Part shown: piece by piece, positions 63,878 to 64,000 of the stretch
How positions within the stretch are numbered: position 1 is the first letter of the stretch
How the letters are laid out: each line of letters begins with the position of its first letter
DNA from: UBA11222 sp049323435
GTDB taxonomy: Bacteria > Pseudomonadota > Alphaproteobacteria > UBA11222
Assembly (NCBI GenBank): GCA_049323435.1
Contig: JBMOMX010000035.1
Coordinates: 22,632-86,631 of the forward strand
DNA length: 64,000 bases
Direction: 5' to 3'
The notes under the pieces: model-generated
Seen by the model: only the letters and a program-made list of their open reading frames with translations
The model's database searches: none
What the model was told of the DNA's origin: nothing
Made by a program: the position numbers and the translations under genes

Positions 63878-64000
63878 GAGCGTTTCATTATTTGACGGAA
63901 GCGTATCCAGCGTTTTGGAAATAGTTTTCGCATTCGTCTTTGCTGATAGTGCTGACGAGGCTTCCGACATGGCGCCAGGTGTCTTCAATCGTCCTCTTTT
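63878..64000 (-). mobile_element. IS630-family insertion sequence, partial (transposase C-terminus)
   Basis: The minus strand from the window edge encodes 'KRTIEDTWRHVGSLVSTISK' followed by 'DECENYFQNAGYASVK' and TAA at 63888-63890. The 'ECxNYFxNAGY' ending is characteristic of IS630-family transposases (DDE superendonuclease). The remaining bases to about 63878 would include the terminal inverted repeat. IS630 elements insert at TA, and a TA sits at 63876-63877, just where the vsr remnant is cut. The rest of the element lies outside the window. Confidence 0.8.

Overview
The window is chromosomal DNA of a moderately GC-rich bacterium that I place in the Alphaproteobacteria. The grounds are: a CcrM-type GANTC adenine methyltransferase; the very large (about 1,600 residue) NAD-glutamate dehydrogenase; a tRNA-His with no encoded G-1 and with A73; a DUF2794 protein; a FYDLN-acid (TIGR02300) protein; and the gene order DciA-like/dsbA-like/smc beside mutY and ccrM, with aroA-cmk-rpsA-sppA-ihfB-lapA on the opposite strand. 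The order within the class cannot be fixed from the sequence alone.

Layout. 0-3 kb: a CorC/HlyC membrane protein and an acyl-CoA dehydrogenase (both minus). 3.3-8.6 kb: tRNA-Ala(CGC), a 31-bp perfect inverted repeat, yggT, folD, a TPR lipoprotein, tRNA-His, coaBC-dut and an Rrf2 regulator. 8.6-18.9 kb: an MFS transporter, divergent NAD- and NADP-type glutamate dehydrogenases, a second acyl-CoA dehydrogenase and dusA. 19-28 kb: a TauE/SafE permease, an amidohydrolase, two paralogous cytochrome P450s, a PEP-CTERM protein, DUF2794 and a Bax-inhibitor-1 protein. 27.9-33.9 kb: a PIN/Phd toxin-antitoxin pair, an FtsX-type ABC exporter divergent from a TesA-like esterase, thpR, a zincin and a pterin dehydratase. 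34-36.4 kb: two tandem amidohydrolases. 36.4-45.8 kb: rnhB, ccrM, then ydcF-like/mutY/FkbM (minus) against dciA-like/dsbA-like/smc (plus). 45.8-48 kb: a lower-GC insert (HD phosphohydrolase plus a YwgA-like protein) followed by a decayed second copy of the smc 3' end. 48-53.7 kb: the lapA-ihfB-sppA-rpsA-cmk-aroA block. 53.9-60.8 kb: the FYDLN protein, tRNA-Ala(GGC) and a czcCBA-type heavy-metal efflux operon led by a small Cys/His-rich exported protein. 60.9-64 kb: two overlapping amidohydrolases, then a vsr remnant cut by an IS630-family element that runs off the window.

The recurring accessory theme is small-molecule catabolism. Five COG2159 amidohydrolases, two near-identical P450s and two acyl-CoA dehydrogenases are scattered among housekeeping genes. 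Three of the amidohydrolases share a conserved promoter-proximal motif (TGATCA followed by AGATT), so they are probably co-regulated. The observations I rate most worth follow-up are the insert at the smc 3' end, that shared motif, the cluster of four GANTC sites in front of ccrM, the long perfect inverted repeat near 3.5 kb, and an amidohydrolase that has lost its family aspartate.
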